From contig PYSS01000147.1 of assembly GCA_003049465.1 (NCBI GenBank), positions 24,714-88,713 on the forward strand: 64,000 bases of DNA. Reading direction: 5' to 3'. Under the pieces are notes generated by a model. It saw only the letters and a list, made by a program, of their open reading frames with translations, made no database searches and was not told the origin of the DNA. Origin of the DNA: Magnaporthiopsis rhizophila (taxonomy: Eukaryota; Ascomycota; Sordariomycetes; Magnaporthales; Magnaporthaceae). Made by a program: the position numbers and the translations under genes. The stretch's first letter is position 1, and every line of letters begins with the position of its first letter. Positions 36,369 to 49,400 of the stretch are shown piece after piece.

Positions 36369-37341
36369 ATGATGGAATGCGCTAGGTGGGCGAAGCGGGA
36401 GATTAGAGCTAGCCGTGCCGCTGAGCTATGGGATTTAACGGGAACAGCCCTATAACCCACTAATTTGATCCTCAATGTCGTCGGGCTAGCACTTGAGCCT
36501 GCATCCCGGTAGAACTACGCGTATTGATGACACCCACAGCCTGGCACGGCGAGACTAATTGTCGGTACTTGTTATTCTCTTTTTGTCCTAATTTCTTCAG
36601 GGACCCCTCATGCTAGTCAACGTTTCTGTTGGCGGGATTTCCTGGCTAAGGAAGCTATTCGTGGTGGGCCTCTCTTTGGTCTCTTGTCCAGCTCACACTT
36701 GGAACCTGTGAGCAGCTCCCACAGCCCCTAGAATGACGATACCTACCTTTGTCTTGTGTCATGCACCTTGGTAGCGCCAAAAACAGCTCCGAGCCAAGAC
36801 GGTCATGAACCCTGTCCATCACGGCCGTCGGTGTGACGAAGCCCAGCGTCGGCGTTTTTCACATCGTCGCACGGCATCAAGGATGAGATCCCGTTGGCCG
36901 CCCAAGGTTCCAAGATCCTGGACGCCGTAAAAGCGGGGCCAAGTCCGAGGAAGCTCGGACTCGGCCTCCGCAGACGCCCCGGGTGGCGACCATGGTCCAA
37001 CCAACGAACGACGCCAGATCTCCACACCAAGGTTCTGCGATTGAGGTTTATGGGGTCGCCAATTTGGGCACGCCGCCGGGTCCCTGAGGATATAAGTCCA
37101 AGGGCGCGGCGGGCGCCCATCGCTTTAGGGACCTGGTCGCGGTTCAATCCATGATTCTCGAGTTGGTCTCGTCCGAATGTGGAGAATAGGTTACGGCCCC
37201 TCCCGCAATTTTTAATCGCGCCCTCACTTTTTTTTTGACCCGTCTTTCTATCGATCGAGGCTGTTCTGAGCGTCAATTCGTTTCTCACCATCACATTCGC
37301 TGCACGATCGACAGCAGGCAGGTCTGGAGACACGAGGCACG
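36369..37341. other. Intergenic region
   Basis: No gene recognised. GATATAAG at 37,089-37,096 could be a TATA box about 250 bases before the next start, which would imply a long 5' UTR. Confidence 0.45.
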
Positions 37342-38200
37342 ATGAAGGTGCTGATAGCGGGCGCCACTGGCACCATTGGGAGCGAGGCCTTGCTCCACTG
37401 TCTCGACAACCCCCAGGTCACGTCTGTCGTCGCCTTTGCCCGACGACCACTTGCAAAGGATGCCCAACAAAACACCAAGCTTACCACCGTCCTCATGGAA
37501 GACTTTGGCGAGTGGCCCGAGGACAGACTGGAGTCGGTGAAGGACGCAGACGCCATGATATGGTGAGTCTCAAATTTTTTTATGGCACTGTCAGCCATTT
37601 CTCTGTCTTTGGGCACTTACCAACTCCCTTCCAGGGCTCTGGGAACGCTCGATGGGGACACCACGGCCAATCTCGATTACCCCATGGCGTTCATGTCGTC
37701 CTTTGTTCGTATTCTCCAAAACAAGACCGCGTTTGGGCCCGAAGGTTCCGAAGCTCTGTCAAAGTTCAGGTTCGTCTACCTGAGCGGACAGATGGTTGAG
37801 ACGGACCAGAGCAAGGGGTTACATCTGATATCGGCTGCGAGGAAGATCAAGGTAATTATCTGTTTCGCATGTCAGCGCCTGGATTCAAAGATGATTACTG
37901 AAGATATGTCCACATATGCAGAGCGTGTTTGAAACCGAGGCTATCAAGTTCACAGAGAAACATGACAAGCTATGGCAGACGCTTATTGTCAGGCCCGGGG
38001 GTGTGTTGCCGAAAGACACCATCGCAACTAGCGTTCTGGGCCTAGTTATCGGAAAGAATTGGTCCATACGCGTCGAGGAGTTAGGTTCGTTTCTCGCTCA
38101 CCTCGCGGTCCATGGGAGCAAGCACAGAACCTTGTTTGAAAACGAGGCTATTCTCAACAAGGCACAGCAGCTGCGTCAGGGCGGAGATACAGCCGGTTGA
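37342..38200 (+). CDS. Rossmann-fold NAD(P)-binding protein, atypical SDR / NmrA-like
   Basis: Three exons, 37342-37562, 37635-37851 and 37922-38200, give 238 residues; introns of 72 and 70 bases are GT-AG. The start MKVLIAGATGTIGSEAL carries the dinucleotide-binding GATGTIG loop. VVAFARRPL follows strand 2, DAMIWALGT marks the position of the usual NAG/LG motif, and FVYLSGQMVE the serine strand. LIVRPGGVLPKD is the family RPG motif. It resembles the short NAD(P)-binding HTATIP2/NmrA-like group rather than classical SDRs. The Tyr-x-x-x-Lys pair is not evident, so it may be a sensor or non-catalytic. Cytosolic, no targeting signal. It is the last gene before the retrotransposon block. Confidence 0.8.
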
Positions 38201-38552
38201 TATGGAAGCAGTAGACGGACCGGGACGTCTTTGGACTTTTTAATCCATAGAGGTAATAAAAGATTCCGGGGCACACGCCCATACTAGACGCGCCTTCTCG
38301 AAGGAGGCACTGCGAGGGATCTTTCTCCTACAGAAGTAGAAGTTAACCAGGCTTAAAATAACGAGGAAAAAAGATACTTAACGATTAGGAGCAGCCAAGT
38401 AATGGTACATGGAATGTAGAATCCGCGCAATTCTTACCCCAGCCTCGCCTGGCCCTCAACTGAGATGTGGGTGAAGAGGGGAAATAGTTATAATTCAGGC
38501 GAACGCTCAATCTTATTTTGTGTGGAAAATAAAAACTTATTCCGGTATGAGA
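38201..38552. other. Boundary between gene space and AT-rich block
   Basis: No gene. AT content rises toward the first LTR. Confidence 0.5.
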
Positions 38553-38847
38553 TGTCACACGGGGATCGCCACCGGCCCCGGGCCAACAAGACGGCGGGAT
38601 GCCAGCTGATTGGGACGGACAAAAGGGGCGCAAGACCCTTGCAGATAACAGGCAGGTTAGGCGCCCAGCCCCCCCTTTAGATACGTACCAACCCCGCAAC
38701 GCACGGGCCATAAAAAGGCCTATATAACGGGGGAAAACTTCGCTAGGACCTTAAAAAGATTCTGCTTTCTTAAGCATCTCTTTGAGGCCATAAGAAGTTT
38801 ATTATAATATAATAATTTCACCAAGCCGATTTTGTCCCCTTGTTATA
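38553..38847 (+). repeat. 5' LTR of element A
   Basis: 295 bases, TGTCACAC...TTGTTATA (the end was probably TTGTTACA before RIP). It is colinear with 53,840-54,135 and contains TATATAA at 38,721-38,727. Confidence 0.9.
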
Positions 38848-39151
38848 AATAAAAAATTTTCGCCCTGAACCGCTCTATAGCAACCGCTTTATTTTTCCTT
38901 TTAAGTTTTGGCGGGGCTGCTGTAAAATAATTCCTTTTCATTTTTAGCGTATTGAGCCTGGAATTATTCTATTGCACAAAATTACGGTTGCACCGGTGTT
39001 TTTAAGAAGTTTTTTTGTATTATTACCGTACCAAAATTAAACTGTATCAGGAGTTTTCGGATTGGCCAAGCAAACTGGAGGAAAATAAGCATAATTCTCC
39101 TTTTGATTATTATAATTTTAAAAAGCATTGCAGCAGTACTGCGCGCATAAA
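38848..39151 (+). other. Leader of element A before the nested insertion
   Basis: AT-rich leader between the 5' LTR and element B. It continues at 46,463. The primer-binding site should be right after the LTR but is unreadable after RIP. It resembles the start of element C's interior (58,009 on). Confidence 0.6.
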
Positions 39152-39620
39152 TGTTACGGCCACAGCTGGCAGGGGGCAGAAGGGCTGGGGCTAACCCCCA
39201 GCGGTGCACCTTTACCCCGCAGTCATAAGGGCCAACAGGCCCGAATAACTAAAGCCAGAAGGGAGCCACATAACTAAGCACTTACCTAAACACGGGTGAT
39301 ATGTCCGCTATGCGACATAACAAACATAGCACAGATATAGCACAATGATATGTTCGTTATGCAATATAACAAATATAGCACAAATATAGCATGGAAGGAT
39401 CGCGGGTATATAAGGCAAAGGTTTCCTATTATATTAAATAGCCTTAACTAAGGCCTCGGTATTAATTAACCTAAATTAGCTTTAAAGCAACCCTTTGGGC
39501 AAATAATCGAAACTTTTATTATTATTTCAGTTCCCCAGCACAAGCAATTTTGTGAAAACCATACTGCTCAGCACCTTTCCTAATATACCTTACCCTAAAA
39601 GCAGAGAACCGTTTGTAACA
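39152..39620 (+). repeat. 5' LTR of element B
   Basis: 469 bases, TGTTACGGCC...GTTTGTAACA, with TATATAA at 39,407-39,413 and several ATAGCACA repeats in its middle. Confidence 0.93.
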
Positions 39621-42600
39621 TTTTAATTGATCCTGTTCAGTATTTACCAAAAGTAACAAGCAATAGCAATTATATTAACCGCAGGCAAAAAACCCAAAGG
39701 CATTATTATTGCTGGCAAATTATATAACAATTTTTCGGCGGCCATGCAAGCCTTTACTGCGAAAATCGAGAAATTTAAAAAAGTTTAAACTGAGCCCTAC
39801 ATTACTGTTAAATTTTACAAATTCTTTTCGCTTAACAAATATAATAAAAAAAAAGGTAAAATTAAGATATTCCTGATTAAATACAAAAAATATTTCCTGT
39901 TTTATCAAAACCATTTTTAGCAAGAAAAACAAAAAATTACTTATGCAGCCATACACCTGAATAACAAGGTCAAAAACTGGTTCGAACCCATTTAATCCAA
40001 TTATTTAAAAGGGTATAATAAATCCAAAGAAAAAACCAAGCTGGTATTTGCCAATTTCGAAAAGTTTAAAAAAAAGGTTGCAAAAGTTTTTGGACAAATT
40101 AACAAAAAATGGGTGGCCGAAAGGAAATTGCTTTAGCTCCGGCAAAAAGGCCCCGCATTAATTTATATTTCCAAATTCCAATAATTAATTAATAAGCTGA
40201 ATTGGATAAAGGATATTAAAATAACCCAATTTTACCAAAAGTTAAAGGATAATATAAAAAATAAATTATCCAAACAGGAATAATCTGAAAATTTTATCGA
40301 TTATATTATTACGGTTATTTATATTAGCAATAAACTGTACAAATATTGCTTTGAAAAAAAAGTTTAGCAAACCAAGCCAGTAATGCAAAATAACAAAACC
40401 AATTAAAAAAAGGCGAAATAATAATAATCCATGGTTTACGGTATATACCTTAAATTTATAAATTTTAATACTGGAATTATATACCAATAAAAAAAACAAA
40501 AATATATCAGGTTTAAGGATCCAAAAAATAAAAAATATTTTAAATATGGGAAAAAAGGATATATTAAAAAGAACTGTTTGCAAAAAAACCGATAAACGGC
40601 TGTTTTTCGCCGAAAAAACGCGCCAAAGGGCTATAAGCTTATAATTTCAAAATTATCCAAAATAACCAAATAAATAATAAAAAAAACCCGTGCCCCGAAG
40701 CATTATTTAACTGGATTTATTATTTTAATAAAAATTATATAGCTTATTATTCCGATAAAAATACCATAAGGTATTATTTTAAATAATAGTTTGCTATAAT
40801 GCAACAAATTAGCCGATCCCAGGGTAATAATAAAAAGGAAATAAATATTATTATAAATTTTGCAATATTTAAAAAAAAGGATAATAAAATGGCCCAAGGT
40901 TCGGAGGAATTTAAAGGGGTTTAGTACTGCAGCAATTGTATACCAATAGCAGAAAAGTTTGCTGGATAAGGCAGGAAGCTTAAAAAGCTAGTTTAGTGCA
41001 AAAGCGTATCGGATACCTCGGTTAATAATTCCGAGGAAAATTTAAATATAAATGCAAAGGTAAAACCGCTTTTGGGCCAAATATATTTGGTATAAGTTCA
41101 GAAAAAAAAATTAATCCTAATAATGCTTAAAAAAATTATAAAAATGGATTTTAGCAGCAAAAAGTTTGACAAATAATAATGGTAATATATTGTTAATTTT
41201 AAAAAATTTCAGCAAAAATTTAATCGGTAACTAATCGATATAAGGAAATAATCCTTTATAACCAAAAAAAAATACGAAAAGCGTATATTTTATTTAGGTT
41301 TTTGGAAATAAACTGTTGGTTTTGGGATTAGCCCAAACCTATCGGTGGTTTGATATGCAAAAAACCGGCGCAAAACGATAAAAAAAAATTCCTGGATTAA
41401 TTAAGGGATAATTAATTGGTTATTTATTATAGGGCACTATTTGAAAATATTCCGAACCTGAACCAGCAGTTAACACAGTTATATATGCTAAATTATAAAA
41501 AAATAGACCCCGATATAGGCTATTATAATAAACTTTTTTGGGCCAAATGCTTGTACGATAATTATCGGTAATATATGGCTAAAAAGCTAAAGCATGATTT
41601 TTTTTCACGAAAAAAAAAAAGGATTAGTGCAATACCCACGATAAAAGTACCAGTTTCCGAAATAATAAATAACAAAAATGGGTTATAAAAGTTTTGCAAT
41701 AATTTTCGAGCTATTATTAGCATATTTTATAATATGCTTAGCAAAAATTTTAATATACCAGATATGCGGAAAACCGGAATGCAAAATATATATAAAAGAA
41801 AAAGCAAAGGTTTGGACGGATAGGTTTGCCCGATTAATAGGAGCAGTTAAAGCCCAAAAATAGGCGCCCCAGATAAAAAATTAAGAAATTTACCCGAAAA
41901 TAAGGCACAAATAGGGCAATAATTAGCAAAATTTTTAGCAATAACGATTACCGATCAATATAAGTATATCAGGATAACAATATACTGGAAAGGGCGAAAA
42001 ATAAAAATTATAATCGATTGCGGAGCCCAAAAAAATTATTTTTTATTAAAAGCAATAAAAAGGTACAATATTCCGATATATTAAAAAAAGGAACTATATA
42101 ACTTTATAATAATAAAATAAAAGCCAGTTACGTTTAATAAAGGAAAGATTAATACTGAAACTGATTATTTTAAATTTTAATTTTTGGGAAAAATTTGCGA
42201 AATAATCCTGGATATTATAAATATGGAAGGGGAAAATTTAATTTTAGGCTTTTTATAATTTAAAAAAATATAACCTTTTAATAAATTGGGTTACCAAATA
42301 AATTTAATGGAGAAAATTATTATTAATTAACAAAAAAGCCCAATAGTTACGGGCCCCGGATAATAAAAATCGGATGCCAGAAAAGGTAGCCGCGATAACG
42401 GCAGGATATAACAATTAGCCCTAACAAACTGTATTAACCGAAATATTAATAAATATAAATATAAATAAACCCAACAAACAAAAAATTATTAAGGATAAAT
42501 TTAAAAATATTTTTGAAAAATATTATAAATATTGGAGGTTATTTTAGAAAAATTTGGAAATGGTATTACCGGAATACGGACCGTTTAACCATAAAATTAA

Positions 42601-45600
42601 GTTTAAACCGGAAATATAATTTAAATACCAAAAATTGTATCGATTAAACCTTTAATAAAAAAAATTGTTACAAAAATAATTAAAGGAAAAAATTAGGAAG
42701 GGAGTTACCAAACCTTTTGATTTTTTTGTGGGATACAAAATTTTGTTTATTTCCAAAAAAAACAGAAAAAAACGGATATATATCGATTATTGTTTGTTAA
42801 ATTAAAAAATAATAAAAGATCGGTATTTTTTATCCCTGATCGATAAATTTAAAAATAGGTTTAAAAAAAGCCGGTGGTTTACGGTTTTAAATTTATGCAA
42901 AATATACGGCTTATTAAGAATTAAAAAAAAAAACGAATAAAAAACCGCTTTTCGGACCAAACTTGGAATGTTTAAATTATTGGTAATAATTTTCGGGCTT
43001 ATTAATGCACCAGCCACGTTTTAGCAAATAATTAACCACGTATTACAAAAGTATTTCGATATTTTTGCCCTTATATACCTAAATAATATTTTGATTTTTT
43101 CAAAAATGCTGGAAAAATATAAATAATATGTGCATAAAGTGCTGCAAAAGCTGCAGGATGCAAAATTTCTGATTAACCCGGATAAATATATATGGCATTT
43201 TTTGGATGTAATTTTTTTCGGATTTGTTATCAGATAAAAAAAGGTTCGGATAAAACCTAAAAAAATATAAACAGTAAAAAATTGGCCTGTATTTACCACG
43301 GTTAAAAAAATACAAAGCTTTTTAGGATTTTTGAATTTTTACCGAAAATTTATTCGAAATTTTAACAAAAAGGTTATATTATTTACAAATTTTACCAAAA
43401 ACAATACCCAGTTTTATTGGGGGATATAAAAATAAATAGCCTTTAAATTGCTAAAAAAAGTTATTATTCAAACACTGATATTGGTAATGCCAAACCCAAA
43501 AAAACCTTTCAAGGTTAAAATTAATGCATCAAATTTTATTATTAAAAAATAGCTAAAATAACAAAACAATTAAAAAAGGTTGCACCCCTGCGCGTTTTTT
43601 TCACAAAAATTAAATAAATCTGAGCTAAATTATCAAATTTACAATAAAAAGCTTTTTGCTATTATCAAAATTTTGGAAAAATAAAGGGTGTATTTGTGCG
43701 GAGCTAATTATTAAATTATAATATACACCGATTATAAAAACCTATTATAGTTTATCACCAGCCAAATATTAAACAAAAAATAAGTTTAATAAAACCAGTT
43801 TTTTTAAAATTATAATTTCCGAATTAAGGTTAGGAAAGGGTTAAAAAACGGCCAAGCGGATATTTTAAGCTATCGATTAAATTATTAAATAAATATATTA
43901 CCAGAAATATGCGCAGTTTTGGCCAAAAGATTAAACGGATCCCTGATTCCGGCATAGCGGGCATTGGTTAAAATAACCCGACAGAAAAATTGAACCCCAG
44001 AAAAAATCCAGCAAATTTATAGCCAAATAACTAATGGATACCAGGGGGTTATTAAAACCTGAAAAAGGTTTTAGCAGTATTACAAATTTATAAAAATTTG
44101 TGCCAAAATAAAAAATGTAATTAAAAATTGCAAAAATTGTGCAAAAAATAAAACCAGCAGGTATAAACCTTATAAACTGCTATAACTTTTACCAGTATTT
44201 AGCAAGGTATAGCAAAAAATTATAGCGGATTTTGTTACAGGGCTATCCAAATTAAAGGAATCCTTTATAAACGTTTAATATAATAATATTATGGTAATAA
44301 TTGATCAATTTACCAAATATACCATATATTTACCGTTTAAAAAAAATGCAAAAATTATAAACCTAACCTATATTTTTATCCGGAATATAATTATAAAATA
44401 TGGAATACCGAAATGTATAATTTTGGATCAAAACAAGCTATTTAATAGCAAATTTTGGAAATAGCTTATGGCAAATTTAAAAACGGAATATGCTTTTTTT
44501 ATAGTTTATTATTTTTAAACGGATAGGCAAATAAAACGAACAAATTAAACTATAGAACAATATTTATATTATTTTATTAATTACAAATAAAATAACTGGG
44601 TACAATTATTTTTTATAATATAATTTGCATATAATAATTTAATATATAAAAGCACGGGAACCATGCCGTTTTATACAAATTACGGGTATATATTTACGGT
44701 ATATAAAAAACCCAGGGCAGAACTATATGCCTTAACAGCAAAAATACAGGTAAAAAAATTTACCAAACTGTACAAAAATTTCCAGGTAAAATTAAAAGAA
44801 TTGCAATAATATATATTTATGCAGGTTAATAAAAAAAGGATCGAAAAACCAACCTTTAAAAAAGGGAATAATATTTATCTTTTTCGATATAATATCAAAA
44901 TAAAACGATTAAATAATAAACTAAACCATAAAAAATTGGGACCATTTAAAATCCTAAGGAAAATTTTCGATATTAATTACAAATTTTAATTATTATTAAT
45001 TATATATAACTATCCGGTTTTTTATATTAATTTATTTAAACCAGCATTATTAGGGTTTAAAAATAACAAATTAATAAAAATCGATCCAAAATAAAAGTAC
45101 AAAATCGAAAAAATTTTAAACAAAAAAACCATCGATAAAATTAAATATTATTTGGTTAAATAAACAGGGTATAAAATTAAAAAAAGCATTTAAAAAAAAG
45201 AAACAAACCTAAAGGGTGCGCCAGAAACTTTTAAGGAATATCGGCGAAAGGCTTTTGGTAAAAAGTTAATACCAGTACCAAAATTTGGATTTCGGTTTGG
45301 AACGCTTGTATTAAAATAATTTATTTGGTTAAAATAAGGCCAATAAATTAAGGTTGGGATTAACCCTATAATTAGCCCAGCTTGAAAATAATAAAGGAAA
45401 ATCGGGGGCTAGCAAATCAGAAAGTATAGCAAAAGCCTGCGCAGCTGCCTTATTGGCCTTCTTTTGCTTAACCTGCTCCAGTTCCTTTATGCTGTTAATC
45501 CTGCAACAAATTGCACGCATTTTTCTTTTAAACCATATTTTTTTCTATTTGCGCAAATGCTTAACTTTGGCATTAATATAATAGCGCTTCTCCTTTGCCA

Positions 45601-45993
45601 CTTCCAATTTAGCCCTTATCCTGAGGTATTAACGATTGAGCTTTTTAAGCTGGGACAAAAAAGAACCTAGCATATTGCACCGGAAACGTCCTTGATAAAC
45701 GCATTTAATGCACCTAAAAAAATTGCGGAAAGATATAGCGCAATGCGCAAACCTTAGCGCCTTATAAGCAAAACAAAAAAACATTTCGGTAAAAAATAAT
45801 AAAAGGACGGCAAGCAGGTTATTATAGCGAACGGTGGATCGCGCGCTAATAGTTTTCCGTTTTTGTACCCAACCAAATATACTGTTTAAAAAAAAAATGG
45901 GAGATAATAAAAAAAAGGAAATATTTATCACTGATAAAAAAACAGGACCGCAGGTTTTGGCCAAAAAAATTTGGCCTAAAAAAGGAAACCTGG
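39621..45993 (+). pseudogene. Decayed gag-pol of element B
   Basis: Readable only by ignoring many stops. The zinc knuckle at 40,536-40,577 reads YFKYGKKGYIKKNC where CFKCGKKGHIKKNC is expected. The reverse-transcriptase core at 42,985-43,130 reads FGLINAPATF, stop, QIINHVLQKYFDIFALIYLNN, with YLNN (43,076-43,087) for YLDD. LSKLKES, IDQFTKYTIYL and ILDQNKLF mark the integrase core. YKIEKILNKK...YYLVK(stop)TGY marks the chromodomain. The changes are those expected from C-to-T and G-to-A mutation. The 45,320-45,990 part before the 3' LTR has no recognised product. Confidence 0.85.
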
Positions 45994-46462
45994 TGTTACG
46001 GCTATAATTGGCAAAAGGCAGAAGGGCTAGGGCTAACCCCTAGCGGTGCACCTTTACCCTGCAATTATAAAGGCCAACAGGCCCAAATAATTAAGGCCAA
46101 AAAGGAGTTATATAACTAGGCATTTACCTAAGCACGGGTAATATATCCGTTATGTAACATAACAGATATAGCACAGATATAGCACAGTGATATATTTGTT
46201 ATGCAATATAGCAAATATAGCACAAACATAGTATGGAAGGATTGCGGGTATATAAGGCGAAGGTTTTTTACCATGTTAGGTAGCCTTAACTGAGGCCTCG
46301 GCATTAATTAACCTAAGTTAGCTCCAAGGTAACCCTTTGGGCAAATAATCGAGACCTTTGTTACTATTCCAATTCCCCAGCACAAGCAATTTTATAAAAA
46401 CCATATTGCTTAGCACCTTTCCTAGCGTACCCTACCCTAGGAGCAGAGAACCGTTTGTAACA
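45994..46462 (+). repeat. 3' LTR of element B
   Basis: 469 bases, colinear with 39,152-39,620, TATATAA at 46,249-46,255. Followed directly by the ATAAA target duplication. Confidence 0.93.
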
Positions 46463-49400
46463 ATAAATTGCCGAAAATTTAAAACCCCAATATATAAATG
46501 AGAAAAGTATTATCGGGATTAATATATTGCTAAATATATTACGATTGTGCCTTTGTTGCAATAATGCAACCGGCTTATCAAAAAAGGTTTCTTTTACCAT
46601 TTTACCAAAAAAAAGGGGCTAATTATTTTAATTGGAAGGATTACCTTTATAATTAATATAACCACAAACTTTCCGAATACTGGTTTCCGGGGCAAATAAT
46701 ATAAGGGGCAAAAATTTTTTAGCCCTAATTAATTATCTTTTTTTATTATTATTATAAATTTGTCCCTTTTGGGAAAAAATTGTTTAATTCGGGTAAAAAA
46801 GGACCAGTAAGCATTTTATTAGAATTTAATAATATATATGGAGGTTTTTAATAATAACCTTAACCTTTTGCTTGTATTAACCCAGTTGGCCCTTTAAAAA
46901 ACCGATTATTAACGGAACCAAATCGCCTAATCCACAAAAAACCACACAAAATAACAGGCCGCCAAACTTAACTTTACAAAAAAAAAGTTACAAAACAAAT
47001 TAAAAATATAAAGGTATAAATATAAAAAAAAATCAAAAAGCCTTTTCCCATTTAACCAAAAAAATTCGGAAAAACCAGCAAAATTTGGTTAAATTATCCA
47101 AATATGTTACAAAAAATATTAAAAAATTGAACGATAATATTGAAATAACCAATTCAAATCATGCGAACCTTTTTAAATATTTGGCCCAAGTTTTCGAAAA
47201 ATCGAATGCCCGGTTTAAAAAGATCCAAAATAAATTAGCCCAAACTATATTATTTGCTTATTGTCGGAATAGGCATTCTGTGCGCGTGCGATCCGGAAAA
47301 GGAGGACGGAATGGAGGGACCCTCTGGGCCCCTTTGGATCCCGCACGGGCCAACCGGCCTGTGCGGCTAGAGCGGCGGATCGCCCTTTGGGCGATCGCCT
47401 CCGCGCAGATAAAAGGGCAATCCTTTGCCCTTCCTTAGGCAGATAGATTCCTTCCTCCTTGTGCACAATAATAGGACTTCCCCAGATCATAAAAATTGTT
47501 GTTCACCCCTTTTGGAGATCTCCGAGCCGACTGAACAGGAGAAACCCTCTCCTGCCAACACTTATAATATTTAAATTAACCAAAAAAATACTTTTTCTTT
47601 TAATAAAATAAAAGAATGGTACGAAAAACTTTTATAAAAAATCCAGGAATTAACCTTTTTAATAAAAAATTAAAACAGTAATTTTGCGGTTTTAAAATAT
47701 AACCTGGGAATTTTATCAGAAATTTACAAGGATTAGGCCCGCAAAATTAGCAAAATTTCCTTTTTGCCACTTTTATTATATATTAATAACCGATAATCCT
47801 TTTTAAACTTTATAATTATAATTAGCCAATTGGATATAGGTATTAGCTTTTTAAAAGAATAGTTTAAACTAATTATCCCCTGTATAAAAGAAAAATCCCT
47901 AGCCCGGAAAGATAAAAGCCTTTGCTTATATAACACCAGCCGCTTATATAACAAATAAAATATCCCTATATTAAATACTAATAAAACTATCGTTTTATAT
48001 ATTCCCCTATTATTTAATAACCTGTAGGAAAAAGGGAAAGGAAAATAATTAATCCCTTTTTGCCCAAAGAATAATTATCTGCCGGTAACCCCTAATAAAA
48101 ATTATACGGCCTGGATAGCAAAAATATACCAAGGACTGGTAATTGTGCATATTACAGTTTTAGCTTTTAAAAGAGGCATTTCCGATCGGTTAGCCGTTCC
48201 TGAGGCTGTTTAGCAACAAATTTCCAAATTTCGGCATTAATATAAATATATTAAGAATATGTACCAGGCCGTTTTTTAAATAGTTCAAAACCAGATCACC
48301 CTTATTTAGGCCCAGTTTAAATATTTTAAGGAAATTATAATTAAATAAAGCAACAGATTTGCTAAAAAGGTTTGGAAATTTTTTTTAAAAGTTATTATTA
48401 ACCAAATAGTAAAAAAATATGCTATTAATTAATTAATTAAAGTATAAAAAGCGTATTAATATGCCCTGGTTATTATATATGCCTGATTTAAAAATATAGT
48501 AACTAATATACAGGTTTGGGCCGAAATAACAGAAAAATAAATCCATAATACTGAATAAAGGCTAATTTATATAAAAAAAGGCAGAGCTGTGTCAAAAACC
48601 GATAACAAATTATAAAGGGGCAAATAAAAAAATTTGCTTAATAATAAAAAAAATAAGCCCGAAAATTAATACAAAAATATTATTAACAAATATTTACGGA
48701 ACAAATATCTCGAATTTTTGATATTTTGTTTATAATGGGCTTTTTTTTAATATTGCAACAAATTATTTCTACGGTGCTAACCAAACTTTAGCCAGTCAGG
48801 ATATTTTTTGCTAAATTTTAGCCGTTCGAAAGCACCCTGTTCAGGGATAATTTGTCCATTTAAAAAAAAGGCGCAAAATTAAGTATAGCCCTTTTGAAAC
48901 TGAAACAATCCAGTTTTATAACCCGATAATATATTGCCGGAACCTTTCAGGATTAGTATAAACCATTAACAAGTAAATCTAGCAGGTCAGCATGGCCTAA
49001 CTAGCCAAAAATAAGCCTAATTTACCGTTTTGAAATATATCCGCCTTTGGTAAATCCGACCCTCTAAAGGATAACCCATTTTTATCGGATAATAATGGGC
49101 CCAAATAATTTAAAGAATCTCCGAATCGATCACTAAAACCTTTATCTTATCGGCCGTACCGATCCTTTTCCCCGGACAAACAGGGCAACCGGCAATACGG
49201 GAGGATTTATATTTTTAACCCAATAATTTTTAAATATTCCGCCGCTTTTAACGGAACCAGGATATTTTTCCAGGATTGGTGGTTCCAAAGTAATATTTAT
49301 ATAAAAATATCCAAAGATAAATTTAGCAGCAATTTGTACCGTATTGTATAGGTTGGTTTTTTGTTAAAAGGATCGGTTTTATAATATTATATATCCAAAG

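Larger units (their letters stand above)
39152..46462 (+). mobile_element. Element B: Ty3/Gypsy chromovirus nested in element A, RIP-degraded
   Basis: 7,311 bases with LTRs of exactly 469 bases (39,152-39,620 and 45,994-46,462), TGTTACGG...TTTGTAACA at both ends. The target site ATAAA is perfectly duplicated (39,147-39,151 and 46,463-46,467), which proves insertion into element A. On the plus strand the interior holds, in decayed form, gag with zinc knuckle (40,536-40,577), protease (IDCGA near 42,015), reverse transcriptase (about 42,550-43,260), RNase H (about 43,470-43,780), integrase (about 43,960-44,720) and a chromodomain (about 45,099-45,245). Confidence 0.92.

Noticed and set aside
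39960..39995. GGTTCGAACCC, resembling the T-loop of a tRNA
   Set aside because: It is just a palindrome. The flanks cannot form a T-stem, acceptor or anticodon arm. No tRNA or rRNA gene was found anywhere in the window.
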